Shown here in pieces: positions 8,361 through 15,926 of a DNA stretch of 32,892 nucleotides. The DNA is from Phycisphaerae bacterium. GTDB taxonomy: Bacteria; Planctomycetota; Phycisphaerae; Tepidisphaerales; Tepidisphaeraceae. Both the position numbers and the translations under genes were made by a program. Position 1 is the first letter of the stretch; every line of letters starts with the position of its first letter. A model generated the notes under the pieces. That model was given only the letters and a program-made list of their open reading frames with translations. It made no database searches and was not told where the DNA came from. Where the stretch lies: NCBI GenBank assembly GCA_025924315.1, contig JAICIO010000061.1:1-32892 (forward strand), read 5' to 3'.

Positions 8361-8396
8361 AACACGTTCACGCGAGAGATGTGACGCGAACGTGTT
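8361..8396. promoter_or_regulatory. Inverted repeat upstream of the pseudopilin gene
   Basis: AACACGTTCACG (8361-8372) pairs with CGCGAACGTGTT (8385-8396) with one mismatch and a 12-nt loop. It lies about 100 bp upstream of the pseudopilin start and about 85 bp upstream of the divergent small gene. It could be an operator or a hairpin. Confidence 0.35.
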
Positions 8397-8480
8397 GAGT
8401 GAGTCTACCGTTTTCAATAAGACACAACTAAAGAATTCTGAGAAGCCTTTCACATGGCCGTACTATGATTTGTTGAAGCC

Positions 8481-8762
8481 ATGAGTGACGTGCATAGAAG
8501 TCCCCCAAACGTTCGCGAACGAATCCGAGAGATTCTGCTGGCGGACTGGGATCCGTCGAACGCCGCGCGCTTCGAGGCGGCGCATGGCGAGTATGATTCG
8601 TATATCGATCCGCTGTGGGAGCTGATCTCAAGTGACGCAGGCCTGGAGGCGATAATCGACTACCTCCGCCAGCGCGAGCTCGAGAGCATGTGCTTCCCGT
8701 CGATCGGCAAAAGTCATCTCAAACGCGTCGGAGAAAAGCTGCTCGCCCTCAAGGATTTGTAG
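8481..8762 (+). CDS. Small DUF1871-like protein
   Basis: A 93-aa soluble protein. The pattern IREILLADWDP ... HGEYDSYIDPLWELI ... YLRQRELESM closely resembles the layout of DUF1871 (B. subtilis YugE type): a WDP motif, an EYDSY motif and a C-terminal helix. I assign the family by pattern only. Related small proteins are often found as immunity or helper-like proteins, but no toxin gene is adjacent and no function is claimed. There is no clear Shine-Dalgarno site before the ATG. The stop codon TAG is created by the first bases of a family C repeat (8758-8808), so the last residue or two may be a consequence of repeat insertion. Confidence 0.65.
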   Translation: MSDVHRSPPNVRERIREILLADWDPSNAARFEAAHGEYDSYIDPLWELISSDAGLEAIIDYLRQRELESMCFPSIGKSHLKRVGEKLLALKDL

Positions 8763-8808
8763 GGTGCGCTTCAGCGCACCGGTTATTTCATGCATAACCG
8801 GCGCACCC
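8758..8808. repeat. Truncated REPIN-like repeat, family C (copy 4)
   Basis: Arm 1 TTGTAGGGTGCGCTTCAGCG + CACCGGTTATT is complete. Arm 2 (ATAACCGGCGCACCC) has lost the 8 bases that would form its inner hairpin. It supplies the stop codon of the preceding gene. Confidence 0.8.
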
Positions 8809-8824
8809 AACCCATCGAGATCGG

Positions 8825-9661
8825 TTACGGCACATTCGTCGCGACATCAATTCCCGCGTCGGTCGTATCCAGAACATCGGTGCCGCTTCCGCCATCCACC
8901 GTGTCCGCTTCACCGTCGCCGACGATGAAATGATCGTCGCCCGCGACGCCTTTGATCGAGTCGGTTCCGGATCCGCCGTCGATCGTGTCGGCCCCACCGC
9001 CGCCCTGGATCGTGTCATGGCCCGCGCCACCGAAAATGTGGATCCCGCGCCGGCTGCCGTTGAACAGCGTATCGTTTCCGCTTCCGCCGATCAGCGTTTC
9101 GATATCGGCGCGAATGTGGTCGTCAGTGATGATCGCGGGCGCGCCCGTCGTGACGAAGGCGGAAATGTCGGTGTTGAAACCGGCGTAGGTAACGGTGTCG
9201 TTCCCATCCTGCCCGAAAATCGAATCGTCGCCGCTGGCATCGCTGAGCGGAATGAAGGTGTCATCGCCGGAAAAGCCGAGCATATTGTCATAACCCAGGT
9301 CGCCTTGCAGCGTGTCGTTGCCTTCGGCGCCGAACATGTAATCGTTCCCGCCGCCGCCGAAGATTTGATCGTTCCCCTTTCCTCCGCAAAGGCTGTCGTT
9401 CCCGCGCCCGCCGTTCAGGATCGCGGGTTTGGCGAGGCTGCCAAGATCAACAAGATCGGGCCCGCCCGATGTACTCACCTGAATGCGCTGCACTTTCGAC
9501 GCATCCACCGTGGAGAGCTGGCCGTTGTCGTGGACGACGATGCTGCTTCCGCTTCGTTCGAAGAGGATGGTGTCCGCACCGTTCGTCCCCACGACGCTGA
9601 GCGTTCCACCTCCGCTAAGCGTCACGCTGAGAAATCGCCGCAGTTCCAGCAGGTCGATCAT
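8825..9661 (-). CDS. RTX-type calcium-binding repeat protein
   Basis: A 278-aa secreted or surface protein with glycine-rich nonapeptide repeats that bind calcium in a parallel beta-roll. Units visible in order include GGRGNDSLC, GGKGNDQIF, GGGGNDYMF, GAEGNDTLQ, then GGSGNDTLF, GGAGHDTIQ and GGSGTDSIK, in two blocks separated by about 60 residues. The N-terminus MIDLLELRRFLSVTL resembles the planctomycete LEPR-XLL motif found at the start of large surface proteins, in place of a standard signal peptide. The start at 9661 is fixed by AGGAG 5 nt upstream; the longer open frame to 9688 lacks this. There is no recognisable toxin domain or type I secretion gene nearby, so a structural or adhesive role is more likely than a haemolysin. 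Confidence 0.85.
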   Translation of the reverse strand: MIDLLELRRFLSVTLSGGGTLSVVGTNGADTILFERSGSSIVVHDNGQLSTVDASKVQRIQVSTSGGPDLVDLGSLAKPAILNGGRGNDSLCGGKGNDQIFGGGGNDYMFGAEGNDTLQGDLGYDNMLGFSGDDTFIPLSDASGDDSIFGQDGNDTVTYAGFNTDISAFVTTGAPAIITDDHIRADIETLIGGSGNDTLFNGSRRGIHIFGGAGHDTIQGGGGADTIDGGSGTDSIKGVAGDDHFIVGDGEADTVDGGSGTDVLDTTDAGIDVATNVP

Positions 9662-9766
9662 GGTTCTCCTGGTCGAGTTTGACGGCACGGTGGCGAGAGA
9701 CCGTTCCCGCTACGCTTATCTTGCTGCTCGACCAGGAAAATCACGTACGACTTTGGTCCAGTTCCT

Positions 9767-10816
9767 CTAGGCGACGTGAAGAAGCGTGCATGCGTCGGCT
9801 TGCTGGGGAAGTTCGGCGACGAGCGGGAGAAGCTCGCGCAGGACATGTTCTGCGGCGGCGGGTCGGTTACGGTGGATGATCAAGTCGTCGGGAACCGGTG
9901 GGCGGAAGTGAATTTCACAGCGCAGACGCGAGCGGGTGCGGGCGAGGCACGGGATGACGATCGCGTTGGTGATGGCGGCGAGGGTGAATCCGCCGAGCTG
10001 AACGTTGAGGCGAAGCGATTCACTCCCGATGGTCACGGCGGTTTTCCCGCCGACCGCATCCATCGCCATCAGCAACGCGCGATTGGGCGCCGCAAGAAAT
10101 TCCTTGATGTTGAAGAGATCGTCGAGGCTCGTCCCGAAAACCCACGGGACGCCGGCAAGCCCGTTCGCCCGATCGCCTTGCTGGACATAGTGAATGCGGA
10201 TGCGATCCGAAGGGTCATAATGCGAGCTCGTCATCGCGGCGATCTCGAGGCCCGACGCGCGCAGCCAGTGAAACATCTGCAGTGTCGGGCCGCAGTGAAG
10301 CGTGACCAGTACCACCGGCCGGCCCGTCGCGAGGCTGCCGCGAAGCACATCCTCGCCAAAAAGCGCGCATCGCTTCTGCCAGCGCGGCTCACAAAGCCGG
10401 TCGGGCCAGTGGCGAACCAGATCCGTCAGTTGATTCTGATAGCGCGCCCGCAGGAGCGCGATCGTAGAGACCGGTTTCGCGAAGACTTTCTGCCGCCGGC
10501 CAAGCTCACGCAGCGCCGCCCGATGAGCACGCAATCCGCGCAGCGCGCGTATCAACACGATCGGTGCCACCACCGCCCGAAACAGAACCAGCGGCAGGCA
10601 TCTCTCCAACGCGCGCACGAGCCACACGCGCATCCATCGAAGCCCGATCAGCAGCGACTGAACCGTCGGACGTGGTAAACGGAGATTCACACCGACCGGG
10701 CGCGCCGCGATCGGCGGCGCCACGGCCTCCCCTTGATCCAGATCGAAATGGCTGGAAGAAATGCTCAAACCCGCGAGAAATCTATCACGCCGCGCGCCTA
10801 AAAAGAACCACGACAT
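9767..10816 (-). CDS. LpxL/HtrB-like lipid A acyltransferase family protein
   Basis: About 349 aa, resembling the lysophospholipid/lipid A lauroyl-acyltransferase family, which transfers acyl chains at the inner membrane. The block GRPVVLVTLHCGPTLQMFHWL matches the family's catalytic H-x4-E/D region. Further downstream LLMAMDAVGG and FTLAAITNAIVIPCLARTR match the conserved middle and C-terminal blocks. A hydrophobic stretch near residues 75-95 may be the membrane anchor. The catalytic acid expected five residues after the His is Leu here, so activity is uncertain. I chose the ATG at 10816, preceded by GGAAG. The longer GTG start at 10882 would overlap the -35 box of the divergent ilvC promoter and has no clear ribosome site. 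Confidence 0.75.
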   Translation of the reverse strand: MSWFFLGARRDRFLAGLSISSSHFDLDQGEAVAPPIAARPVGVNLRLPRPTVQSLLIGLRWMRVWLVRALERCLPLVLFRAVVAPIVLIRALRGLRAHRAALRELGRRQKVFAKPVSTIALLRARYQNQLTDLVRHWPDRLCEPRWQKRCALFGEDVLRGSLATGRPVVLVTLHCGPTLQMFHWLRASGLEIAAMTSSHYDPSDRIRIHYVQQGDRANGLAGVPWVFGTSLDDLFNIKEFLAAPNRALLMAMDAVGGKTAVTIGSESLRLNVQLGGFTLAAITNAIVIPCLARTRSRLRCEIHFRPPVPDDLIIHRNRPAAAEHVLRELLPLVAELPQQADACTLLHVA

Positions 10817-10875
10817 TGTGGTCTTCCGCGCAAGTTCGCGCACGAACGTGTCAATCTGAAGCGAGCCTCCGGTTT

Positions 10876-10904
10876 TTGACACACCACCGCGATTCCATTA
10901 GATT
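10876..10904 (+). promoter_or_regulatory. Sigma-70 promoter of ilvC
   Basis: TTGACA (10876-10881), a 17-nt spacer, then TAGATT (10899-10904). The -35 box is perfect and the -10 box matches four of six positions. The predicted start near 10911 leaves a leader of about 25 nt, with no room for a leader-peptide attenuator or T-box. Confidence 0.7.
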
Positions 10905-10935
10905 TGCCGGACTTTTCACGAATTCAGGAGCTGAT

Positions 10936-11952
10936 ATGGCCGATTTGAAGATGGTTTATGAAAAAGATGCGCCGCTCGACGCCCTCAGGGGGAAGACGGT
11001 CGCCATCATTGGATTTGGTTCGCAGGGACACGCCCACGCCCTCAACCTCCGCGACAGCGGGGTCAAGGTGATCGTCGCCAACCGCAAGGACAGCGCCAAT
11101 GGCCGCCTCGCGATCGAACATGGCTTCGAACCCATGAGCGTCGAAGACGCGGTGAAGCAGGCGGATCTCGTCATCATCACACTGCCGGACGAGGTTCAGC
11201 CGGAAGTGTGGAACAAGAGCATCAAGCCGAACCTGAAAAAGGGCGCGGCGGTCGGTGTCACGCACGGGTTCAACGTGCACTTCAAGACGATCGATCTTCC
11301 GAAGGAAAACGACGTGCTGCTCGTCGCCCCCAAGGGCCCGGGCCACCTCGTTCGCAGCGAATTCGAAAAAGGCGGCGGCGTGCCGTGTTTGCTGGCGATT
11401 CATCAGGATGCGACGGGCAACGCGCGAAAGATCGGCCTCGCCTGGGCGCGCGGCATCGGCGGAGCGCGCAGCGGCGTGATCGAAACCACCTTCAAGGACG
11501 AATGCGAAACTGACCTCTTCGGCGAACAAGCCGTTCTCTGCGGCGGTCTCTCGGCTCTCATCAAGGCCGGCTTCGAAACGCTGGTTGAAGCGGGCTATCC
11601 GCCGGAGATGGCGTACTTCGAATGTGTTCACGAAGTGAAGCTGATCGTTGATCTCATCTACCAGGGCGGCTTGGGTTACATGCGTTACAGCATCAGCAAC
11701 ACCGCCGAATGGGGCGATCTCAAAAGCGGTCCGCGGATCGTGAATGACGCGACGAAGAAGGAAATGAAGCAAATCCTGAAGGAAATTCAGGACGGCACGT
11801 TCGCCAAGGGCTGGCGCGCCGAATACGAAGGCGGGATGAAGAACTTCAAGGCGTTGTACGAGAAAGACAACAACCACCCGGTCGAAGTCACCGGACGCCG
11901 TCTCCGCAAGCTGATGCCGTGGCTGAAGGCCAAAGAACCGCCCAAGGCGTGA
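10936..11952 (+). CDS. ilvC: Ketol-acid reductoisomerase (NADP+), class I
   Basis: A 338-aa enzyme of valine, leucine and isoleucine synthesis that converts acetolactate or acetohydroxybutyrate to the dihydroxy acid using NADPH and Mg2+. The Rossmann motif IIGFGSQGHAHALNLRDSG lies at residues 24-42. The following NRKDSA region would contact the cofactor. Metal-binding acids lie in the knotted C-terminal domain (DLFGEQAVLCGG and FECVHEVKLIVDLIYQGG). The length fits the short class I form. AGGAG lies 5 nt before the ATG at 10936; the open frame continues upstream without meaning. It has its own promoter and terminator and no other ilv gene is adjacent. Confidence 0.97.
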   Translation: MADLKMVYEKDAPLDALRGKTVAIIGFGSQGHAHALNLRDSGVKVIVANRKDSANGRLAIEHGFEPMSVEDAVKQADLVIITLPDEVQPEVWNKSIKPNLKKGAAVGVTHGFNVHFKTIDLPKENDVLLVAPKGPGHLVRSEFEKGGGVPCLLAIHQDATGNARKIGLAWARGIGGARSGVIETTFKDECETDLFGEQAVLCGGLSALIKAGFETLVEAGYPPEMAYFECVHEVKLIVDLIYQGGLGYMRYSISNTAEWGDLKSGPRIVNDATKKEMKQILKEIQDGTFAKGWRAEYEGGMKNFKALYEKDNNHPVEVTGRRLRKLMPWLKAKEPPKA

Positions 11953-11977
11953 GCATCTCCAGAATTCAAGATTCGAT

Positions 11978-12010
11978 CGCGACGCTCGCTTCGAGCGTCG
12001 CGTTTTTTTT
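11978..12010 (+). terminator. Rho-independent terminator of ilvC
   Basis: A perfect 11-bp stem CGCGACGCTCG / CGAGCGTCGCG with a 3-nt loop, followed by eight T residues, 25 bp after the ilvC stop codon. Confidence 0.95.
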
Positions 12011-12092
12011 AGGGGAACTGCATCGTCGAGCAAATCGCAGCCACTCACCTGATTAGGTGAATAGCGTGTGATCCAATGATTTCTACAGTCGA

Positions 12093-12126
12093 GCTCCTGA
12101 AGATTGCGAGGCGCTAAATCAGGAGC
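12093..12126 (+). promoter_or_regulatory. Hairpin sequestering the ribosome site of the protease gene
   Basis: GCTCCTGA (12093-12100) is the exact complement of TCAGGAGC (12119-12126), with an 18-nt loop. The second arm contains the Shine-Dalgarno sequence AGGAG used by the ATG at 12132. In the mRNA this 8-bp stem would mask the ribosome site. Confidence 0.5.
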
Positions 12127-12131
12127 CGGAC

Positions 12132-13244
12132 ATGCCGAACTTTGTCGATGACTTGGCCAAACAGGTAACGCTGACACCCGACGAACGCGCGGTGTTACAG
12201 CAGGCGGGCGTGCATTCCGCGGAAGAGATGCTGAGCTTGCTTTACGCGTTTCCATCGCTGAGCCAGCAAGGCGTGAATGTCACGAAACTTGAGAAGGCCG
12301 GCACGCAGCGGATGAGCGTGAACTTCATGAAGGTCGCGACCAGCGCGACGGCTGGCGCGATCCTCCCACTCGGCCGCGGGGCGCTTCCGCCACCCAAGTC
12401 GAAATGGAAAACTGGCGCCGCCGTTCCGAAATTTGCAGCCGCAGCAGCCGCGCCTCCGCCTGCGGCGGTGACCTGCGGCGCGCTCGATCTTCGGCCGAAG
12501 ACATCGTGGCCGGTTCGCTATCAGGGGCAACGCGGAACGTGCGTCGCGCACGCAGTCGTCGCGCTGCTGGAGCATTTGTCGATCGCGACTGAGCCCACCG
12601 TGGATTTCTCCGAGCAATTCCTTTTCTGGGCCGCGAAGATGCGCGACGCCGACCCCAATCCCCTGGCTGACGGCACGTTTATCCGCTGCGCGAAAGACGT
12701 TCTCCAGAGCGTTGGCGTCTGCGAAGAAAGCTTCTGGCATTACAACGGGACGCCCATTGCAGGCAACGTGACCCAGGAGCAGCCGCCGGGAATTCCAACA
12801 CCGACCGCGATCGCGAATGCCAATACGCACACGCACAGTGCGGCCCTCTTCAACGATGCGTTCAATCCGCCAGCGGGCGCGGCGCAGGCGCTGTGCAGCG
12901 CGCTGCAAACGGCGCAACGGCCGGTTGCGATCAGCTTGCCGGTCTTCGCCGATCCGCTCACGCCGAAGAACGACAACTGGCAGACGCTCGTCGGTTGGCA
13001 ATACGGGCGCGTGCTCGATCCGCCGCCCGGCGCGGTTGTCATCGCGGGCCACGCGATCTGCATCACTGGCTTTGCGCCCGACCCAGCCGAGCCAATGGGC
13101 GGATATTTCGTTCTTCGAAACAGCTGGAGCGGCGCGTGGGGCGCCGGCAATCCGTCGCCGAATTCGAAGGGCCCAGAGCAAGGCTATGGCTGGATTTCCG
13201 CTTCGTATATCGAGAACCATCTCTGGGAGATGTGCCAGCTATAA
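12132..13244 (+). CDS. Papain-like (C1A) cysteine protease, cytoplasmic
   Basis: A 370-aa protein with the complete papain catalytic set: Gln131 and Cys137 in YQGQRGTCVAHA, His307 in GHAICITGF and Asn330 in LRNSWSGAWG. There is no signal peptide. Residues 1-60 form a helical module (TPDERAVLQQAGVHSAEEML, then SLLYAFPSL), resembling helix-hairpin-helix-like modules. A flexible Ala/Pro-rich linker (about 75-115) joins it to the protease domain. There is no obvious classical propeptide, so activity may be controlled by the N-terminal module or by expression. Its ribosome site lies in a hairpin. The next gene starts 17 nt downstream and encodes a small protein with a related helical module. Substrate unknown. 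Confidence 0.85.
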   Translation: MPNFVDDLAKQVTLTPDERAVLQQAGVHSAEEMLSLLYAFPSLSQQGVNVTKLEKAGTQRMSVNFMKVATSATAGAILPLGRGALPPPKSKWKTGAAVPKFAAAAAAPPPAAVTCGALDLRPKTSWPVRYQGQRGTCVAHAVVALLEHLSIATEPTVDFSEQFLFWAAKMRDADPNPLADGTFIRCAKDVLQSVGVCEESFWHYNGTPIAGNVTQEQPPGIPTPTAIANANTHTHSAALFNDAFNPPAGAAQALCSALQTAQRPVAISLPVFADPLTPKNDNWQTLVGWQYGRVLDPPPGAVVIAGHAICITGFAPDPAEPMGGYFVLRNSWSGAWGAGNPSPNSKGPEQGYGWISASYIENHLWEMCQL

Positions 13245-13260
13245 TGCCGTAGCCGCGATA

Positions 13261-13596
13261 ATGCAGGAGGTGATTCGGCGCCGCATGCGACTTGCTCCGT
13301 CCCCAGCCCCAGCCGCTCCCGGTGACTTCGGCGCGACGATCGTCGGAGCCGAGATGCGCGTTGCACAAGCAGTGTGGGACGCCGCGAGCGCGTTGTCGCT
13401 CTCAACGAGTCAGGATCTTCTCGCGTACGCGCAAACCTTCCCAACCGCACTTGCGAGTAAATTGCAATGGCAACCGAGCGACGTCGTGCGCGCTGCGGCG
13501 ATGCTGGCGGACGTAATGCGGGCACACGGTGAACTCCCACCCACGCCAACCACACGGCCTGGCTTCGGCGCGATGAATCCACGCGATCAAAAGTGA
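13261..13596 (+). CDS. Small helical companion of the papain-like protease
   Basis: A 111-aa hypothetical soluble protein. A Pro/Ala-rich N-terminus (APSPAPAAPGDFGA) precedes helices. The segment STSQDLLAYAQTFPTALASK (about 54-73) parallels SAEEMLSLLYAFPSLSQQ of the preceding protease, in both cases a helix ending in an FP turn followed by another helix. The ATG at 13261 lies 16 nt after the protease stop, so the two are very likely one operon. The AGGAGG at 13264-13269 is too close downstream to serve it, so the true start may be 13285. A role as inhibitor, targeting subunit or substrate of the protease is inference only. Confidence 0.55.
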   Translation: MQEVIRRRMRLAPSPAPAAPGDFGATIVGAEMRVAQAVWDAASALSLSTSQDLLAYAQTFPTALASKLQWQPSDVVRAAAMLADVMRAHGELPPTPTTRPGFGAMNPRDQK

Positions 13597-13617
13597 GCCT
13601 GCAGCCGCGATGCAGGC
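13597..13617. terminator. Short hairpin between convergent genes
   Basis: GCCTGCA-GCCGCGA-TGCAGGC, a perfect 7-bp stem starting one base after the small gene's stop codon. It lies between it and the convergent histidine kinase gene. There is no T tract, so termination function is uncertain. Confidence 0.35.
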
Positions 13618-13652
13618 ATCGCCACTATGGGACGCCCGCGCGGCAAGCGAAA

Positions 13653-15125
13653 TTATCGGGGCGGCGCCGCGCCGGATGAGATCGTCCTGCGGAATGTCGT
13701 CGAGGCTTCTGCTGGTGGTATATCGGCCCGGCGTTTCGCGGCGGGAAGCGACATCACGATCGTGAATTCTTTCGCATCGCTCGCGGCGGAGATTTTTCCG
13801 CCCATGAGCTCGACATACCCGCGCGTCAGCGTCAGCCCCAAGCCGCAGTGGCGTCCCGTCGCCGTGCGCGAGGGGTCGGCCCGCCAGAACGGAGCAAACA
13901 CTTTGTCGACGTCGTCGCGCAGGAGCGGCGGACTGCTGTTCGCGATGCGGAGTTCGACCGAATCGTCCGACATCGCCGTCGCCAGCCGGATGTTCCCGCC
14001 GGGCGTCACGTACGACGCAGCATTGTCCACGAGGTTCAGCAGAACCGAGCGCAGCAGCTGCCGATCGGCGCTCACGATCACGTCGGACGAAACGTGCCAC
14101 TGCACATCGACGGCATCGATCGGCTGGGCGGCATCCCAGCATTCGCGCAGAAGCGGCTCAAGCGCGATCGGCTCAACGTGCGGAGCGACCTGCCCGGCGC
14201 CAAGCCGCGTGAGCGACAGCAGCGATTCGACCATGCGATGCATCAAATCAACCGCATTGAGGCATTCCCCCAGGACACGACGGTATTCGCCCGGATCGCG
14301 CGGCTGATGGGCGCAGACCTCCAGCGCCGCCTTCATGCCTGCCAGCGGCGTTCGCAGCTCGTGGGCGACGTTTCCAGTGAACGCTTTTTCGCGCACGAAC
14401 GCGGCGTCGAGGCGGCCCAGCATTTCGTTTAAGCGCTCGACGATCGGCACGAGCTCGGTGGGTGAAGCTTCGACCGCGATGCGCTCTTTCAAATCTGCGA
14501 GGCCGACGCGCGAGATTTTCTCCGCGATTTCACTCGCCGGCGCAAGCGAGCGATCGACGATCACGCGCGTCGCCAGGAGCGACACGCCCGTCGCCACGCC
14601 GCACACCCCGAGCAGCAACATGGCCAGGCGCGACATGCGCGCGCTGATCTCGTCAATGTCGGCGGCAACGACGATCGTCGCCATGCGCGACGGAAGCGTT
14701 GACGGCCGTTCGTCCTCCTCCATGTGCAGCGGGAAGGACATCGAAAATGCCCGGCCGACGCGCCCATCGGGCAGAATGAGCTTCGTCACCGCGCGTTCCC
14801 CGGAGGCCGGCCGCGGAAGATTCTTCTCGCCCAGCGTCGTCGACCCCAGCGACTGCTGCGAATCCTTCAACCACACCTGAAAAAACTCCGGATCGTTCCT
14901 CCGCGAAAACTCCGGCATCTGCTGCGTGTCGTACTCGACCTTGAGCTGCCCCGCGTCCACCTCCGCGATCGATGCGATCGCGCCCGCTTTGCTCTCGAGC
15001 GTGTTGTCGAATTCGATCAGCAGGTACGCGCGCACGGTAAAATAAATCGCCAGCCCCGAGAGGAGGAAAACGACCAGCGTCGAGATCGTCGCCCCCATCA
15101 GGAGTCGTCCGCGGAGCGATTTCAC
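13653..15125 (-). CDS. Periplasmic-sensing histidine kinase (CusS/BaeS-like)
   Basis: A 490-aa inner-membrane sensor. TM1 is at about 12-33, followed by a periplasmic domain (34-165), TM2 (about 168-188) and a HAMP linker (190-243). The HisKA domain has phospho-acceptor His255 in VAHELRTPLAG. The ATP-binding domain has its N box at NLVDNAASYV, F box at VFAPFWRADPSR and G box at CGLGLTLTRGYVELMGG. It starts with GTG and overlaps the response regulator stop by 4 nt (GTGA), so the two are translationally coupled. The signal is unknown; the CusS-like layout hints at metal or envelope stress. A roughly 30-residue tail extends beyond the kinase domain. Confidence 0.93.
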   Translation of the reverse strand: MKSLRGRLLMGATISTLVVFLLSGLAIYFTVRAYLLIEFDNTLESKAGAIASIAEVDAGQLKVEYDTQQMPEFSRRNDPEFFQVWLKDSQQSLGSTTLGEKNLPRPASGERAVTKLILPDGRVGRAFSMSFPLHMEEDERPSTLPSRMATIVVAADIDEISARMSRLAMLLLGVCGVATGVSLLATRVIVDRSLAPASEIAEKISRVGLADLKERIAVEASPTELVPIVERLNEMLGRLDAAFVREKAFTGNVAHELRTPLAGMKAALEVCAHQPRDPGEYRRVLGECLNAVDLMHRMVESLLSLTRLGAGQVAPHVEPIALEPLLRECWDAAQPIDAVDVQWHVSSDVIVSADRQLLRSVLLNLVDNAASYVTPGGNIRLATAMSDDSVELRIANSSPPLLRDDVDKVFAPFWRADPSRTATGRHCGLGLTLTRGYVELMGGKISAASDAKEFTIVMSLPAAKRRADIPPAEASTTFRRTISSGAAPPR

Positions 15126-15799
15126 GTCTGCACCTCGCCGAGGAGGTATCCGATTCCGCGCCGCGTGTGAATGAGCCGCGGCGAGCCGTCGCGCTCGATC
15201 TTGCGGCGCAAGTGGCCGATGAAGACATCCACCACGTTGCTCTCCGCGGTTGAAGCGTCGTCGTAGACGTGATCCCAGATTTCGGTGCGCGTGACGATCT
15301 GCCCGACGCGATGGGCCATGAACTCGAGCAGCGCATATTCGCGGGCGCTGAGGTCGATGCGCTCTCCACCGCGCGATACCGAACGCGCGGTGGTGTCGAT
15401 GTGGAGATCCGCGATCTGAATCACCGGCGATTTCGCGTCATATTTCCGCCGCACCAGCGCCCGCACGCGCGCGAGCAGTTCGCCCAGTGCAAACGGCTTC
15501 ACAAGGTAATCATCCGCCCCCATGTCCAGGCCTTTGATGCGATCGCTGGTCGAATCCTTCGCCGTCAGAATCAGCACATGGCTCGGCGAGTTCTCTTCGC
15601 GCAATTTTTTGAGGATAGAAAGCCCATCGATCCCCGGCAGCATCAGATCGAGCACGATGACGTCGTAGTTTCCGGAGCGCGCCTGCCAAAGCCCTGTCTC
15701 CCCATCGCGCGCTGCATCGACCGCATACCCCTCTTCGCGCAGGCCCTGCTCGAGGGATTGACGAAGCAGGTCGTAATCTTCGATGAGCAGCACGCGCAT
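15122..15799 (-). CDS. OmpR/CusR-family response regulator
   Basis: A 225-aa DNA-binding regulator. The receiver domain (1-115) has acidic residues E7/D8, phospho-acceptor Asp51 in VLDLMLPG and the Lys motif DYLVKPFALGELLARVRAL. The C-terminal winged helix (about 125-222) includes LSAREYALLEFMAHRVGQIV and VDVFIGHLRRKIE. It is the partner of the overlapping histidine kinase downstream. The gene for the PepSY-like secreted protein lies just upstream on the same strand, separated by a REPIN-like repeat, and is a likely target or accessory. The ribosome site before the ATG is weak. Confidence 0.95.
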   Translation of the reverse strand: MRVLLIEDYDLLRQSLEQGLREEGYAVDAARDGETGLWQARSGNYDVIVLDLMLPGIDGLSILKKLREENSPSHVLILTAKDSTSDRIKGLDMGADDYLVKPFALGELLARVRALVRRKYDAKSPVIQIADLHIDTTARSVSRGGERIDLSAREYALLEFMAHRVGQIVTRTEIWDHVYDDASTAESNVVDVFIGHLRRKIERDGSPRLIHTRRGIGYLLGEVQT

Positions 15800-15817
15800 A
15801 CGTTTAGTCTACCGAAA

Positions 15818-15903
15818 ATCCCGTAGGGTCCGCTTCAGCGGACCGGTTATTCCTTCGCTCCAAAAGGCGAGTAACCGGTCCGCTGAAGCGGACCCTACGG
15901 GAT
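15818..15903. repeat. REPIN-like inverted repeat, family C (copy 2)
   Basis: Arms ATCCCGTAGGGTCCGCTTCA + GCGGACCGGTTATT and the reverse complement, spacer about 20 bp. It has the same stem variant (GGTCCGC/GCGGACC) as the copy at 4681. It separates the PepSY-like gene from the response regulator. Confidence 0.9.
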
Positions 15904-15926
15904 ATGGCGAGGCGATCGAGAGCGAT

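Noticed and set aside
8825-9661. RTX protein as a haemolysin toxin
   Set aside because: Only the calcium-binding repeats are present; no toxin domain, acyltransferase activator or type I secretion genes are nearby.
10905-10935. Leader-peptide attenuator or T-box before ilvC
   Set aside because: The predicted leader is only about 25 nt, too short for either.
10924-12255. A 443-aa open frame antisense to ilvC
   Set aside because: ilvC on the plus strand has complete motifs, promoter and terminator; the antisense frame has none.
12195-13220. A 341-aa open frame antisense to the papain-like protease
   Set aside because: The sense frame has the full catalytic set and a ribosome site; the antisense frame is Arg-rich with no motifs.
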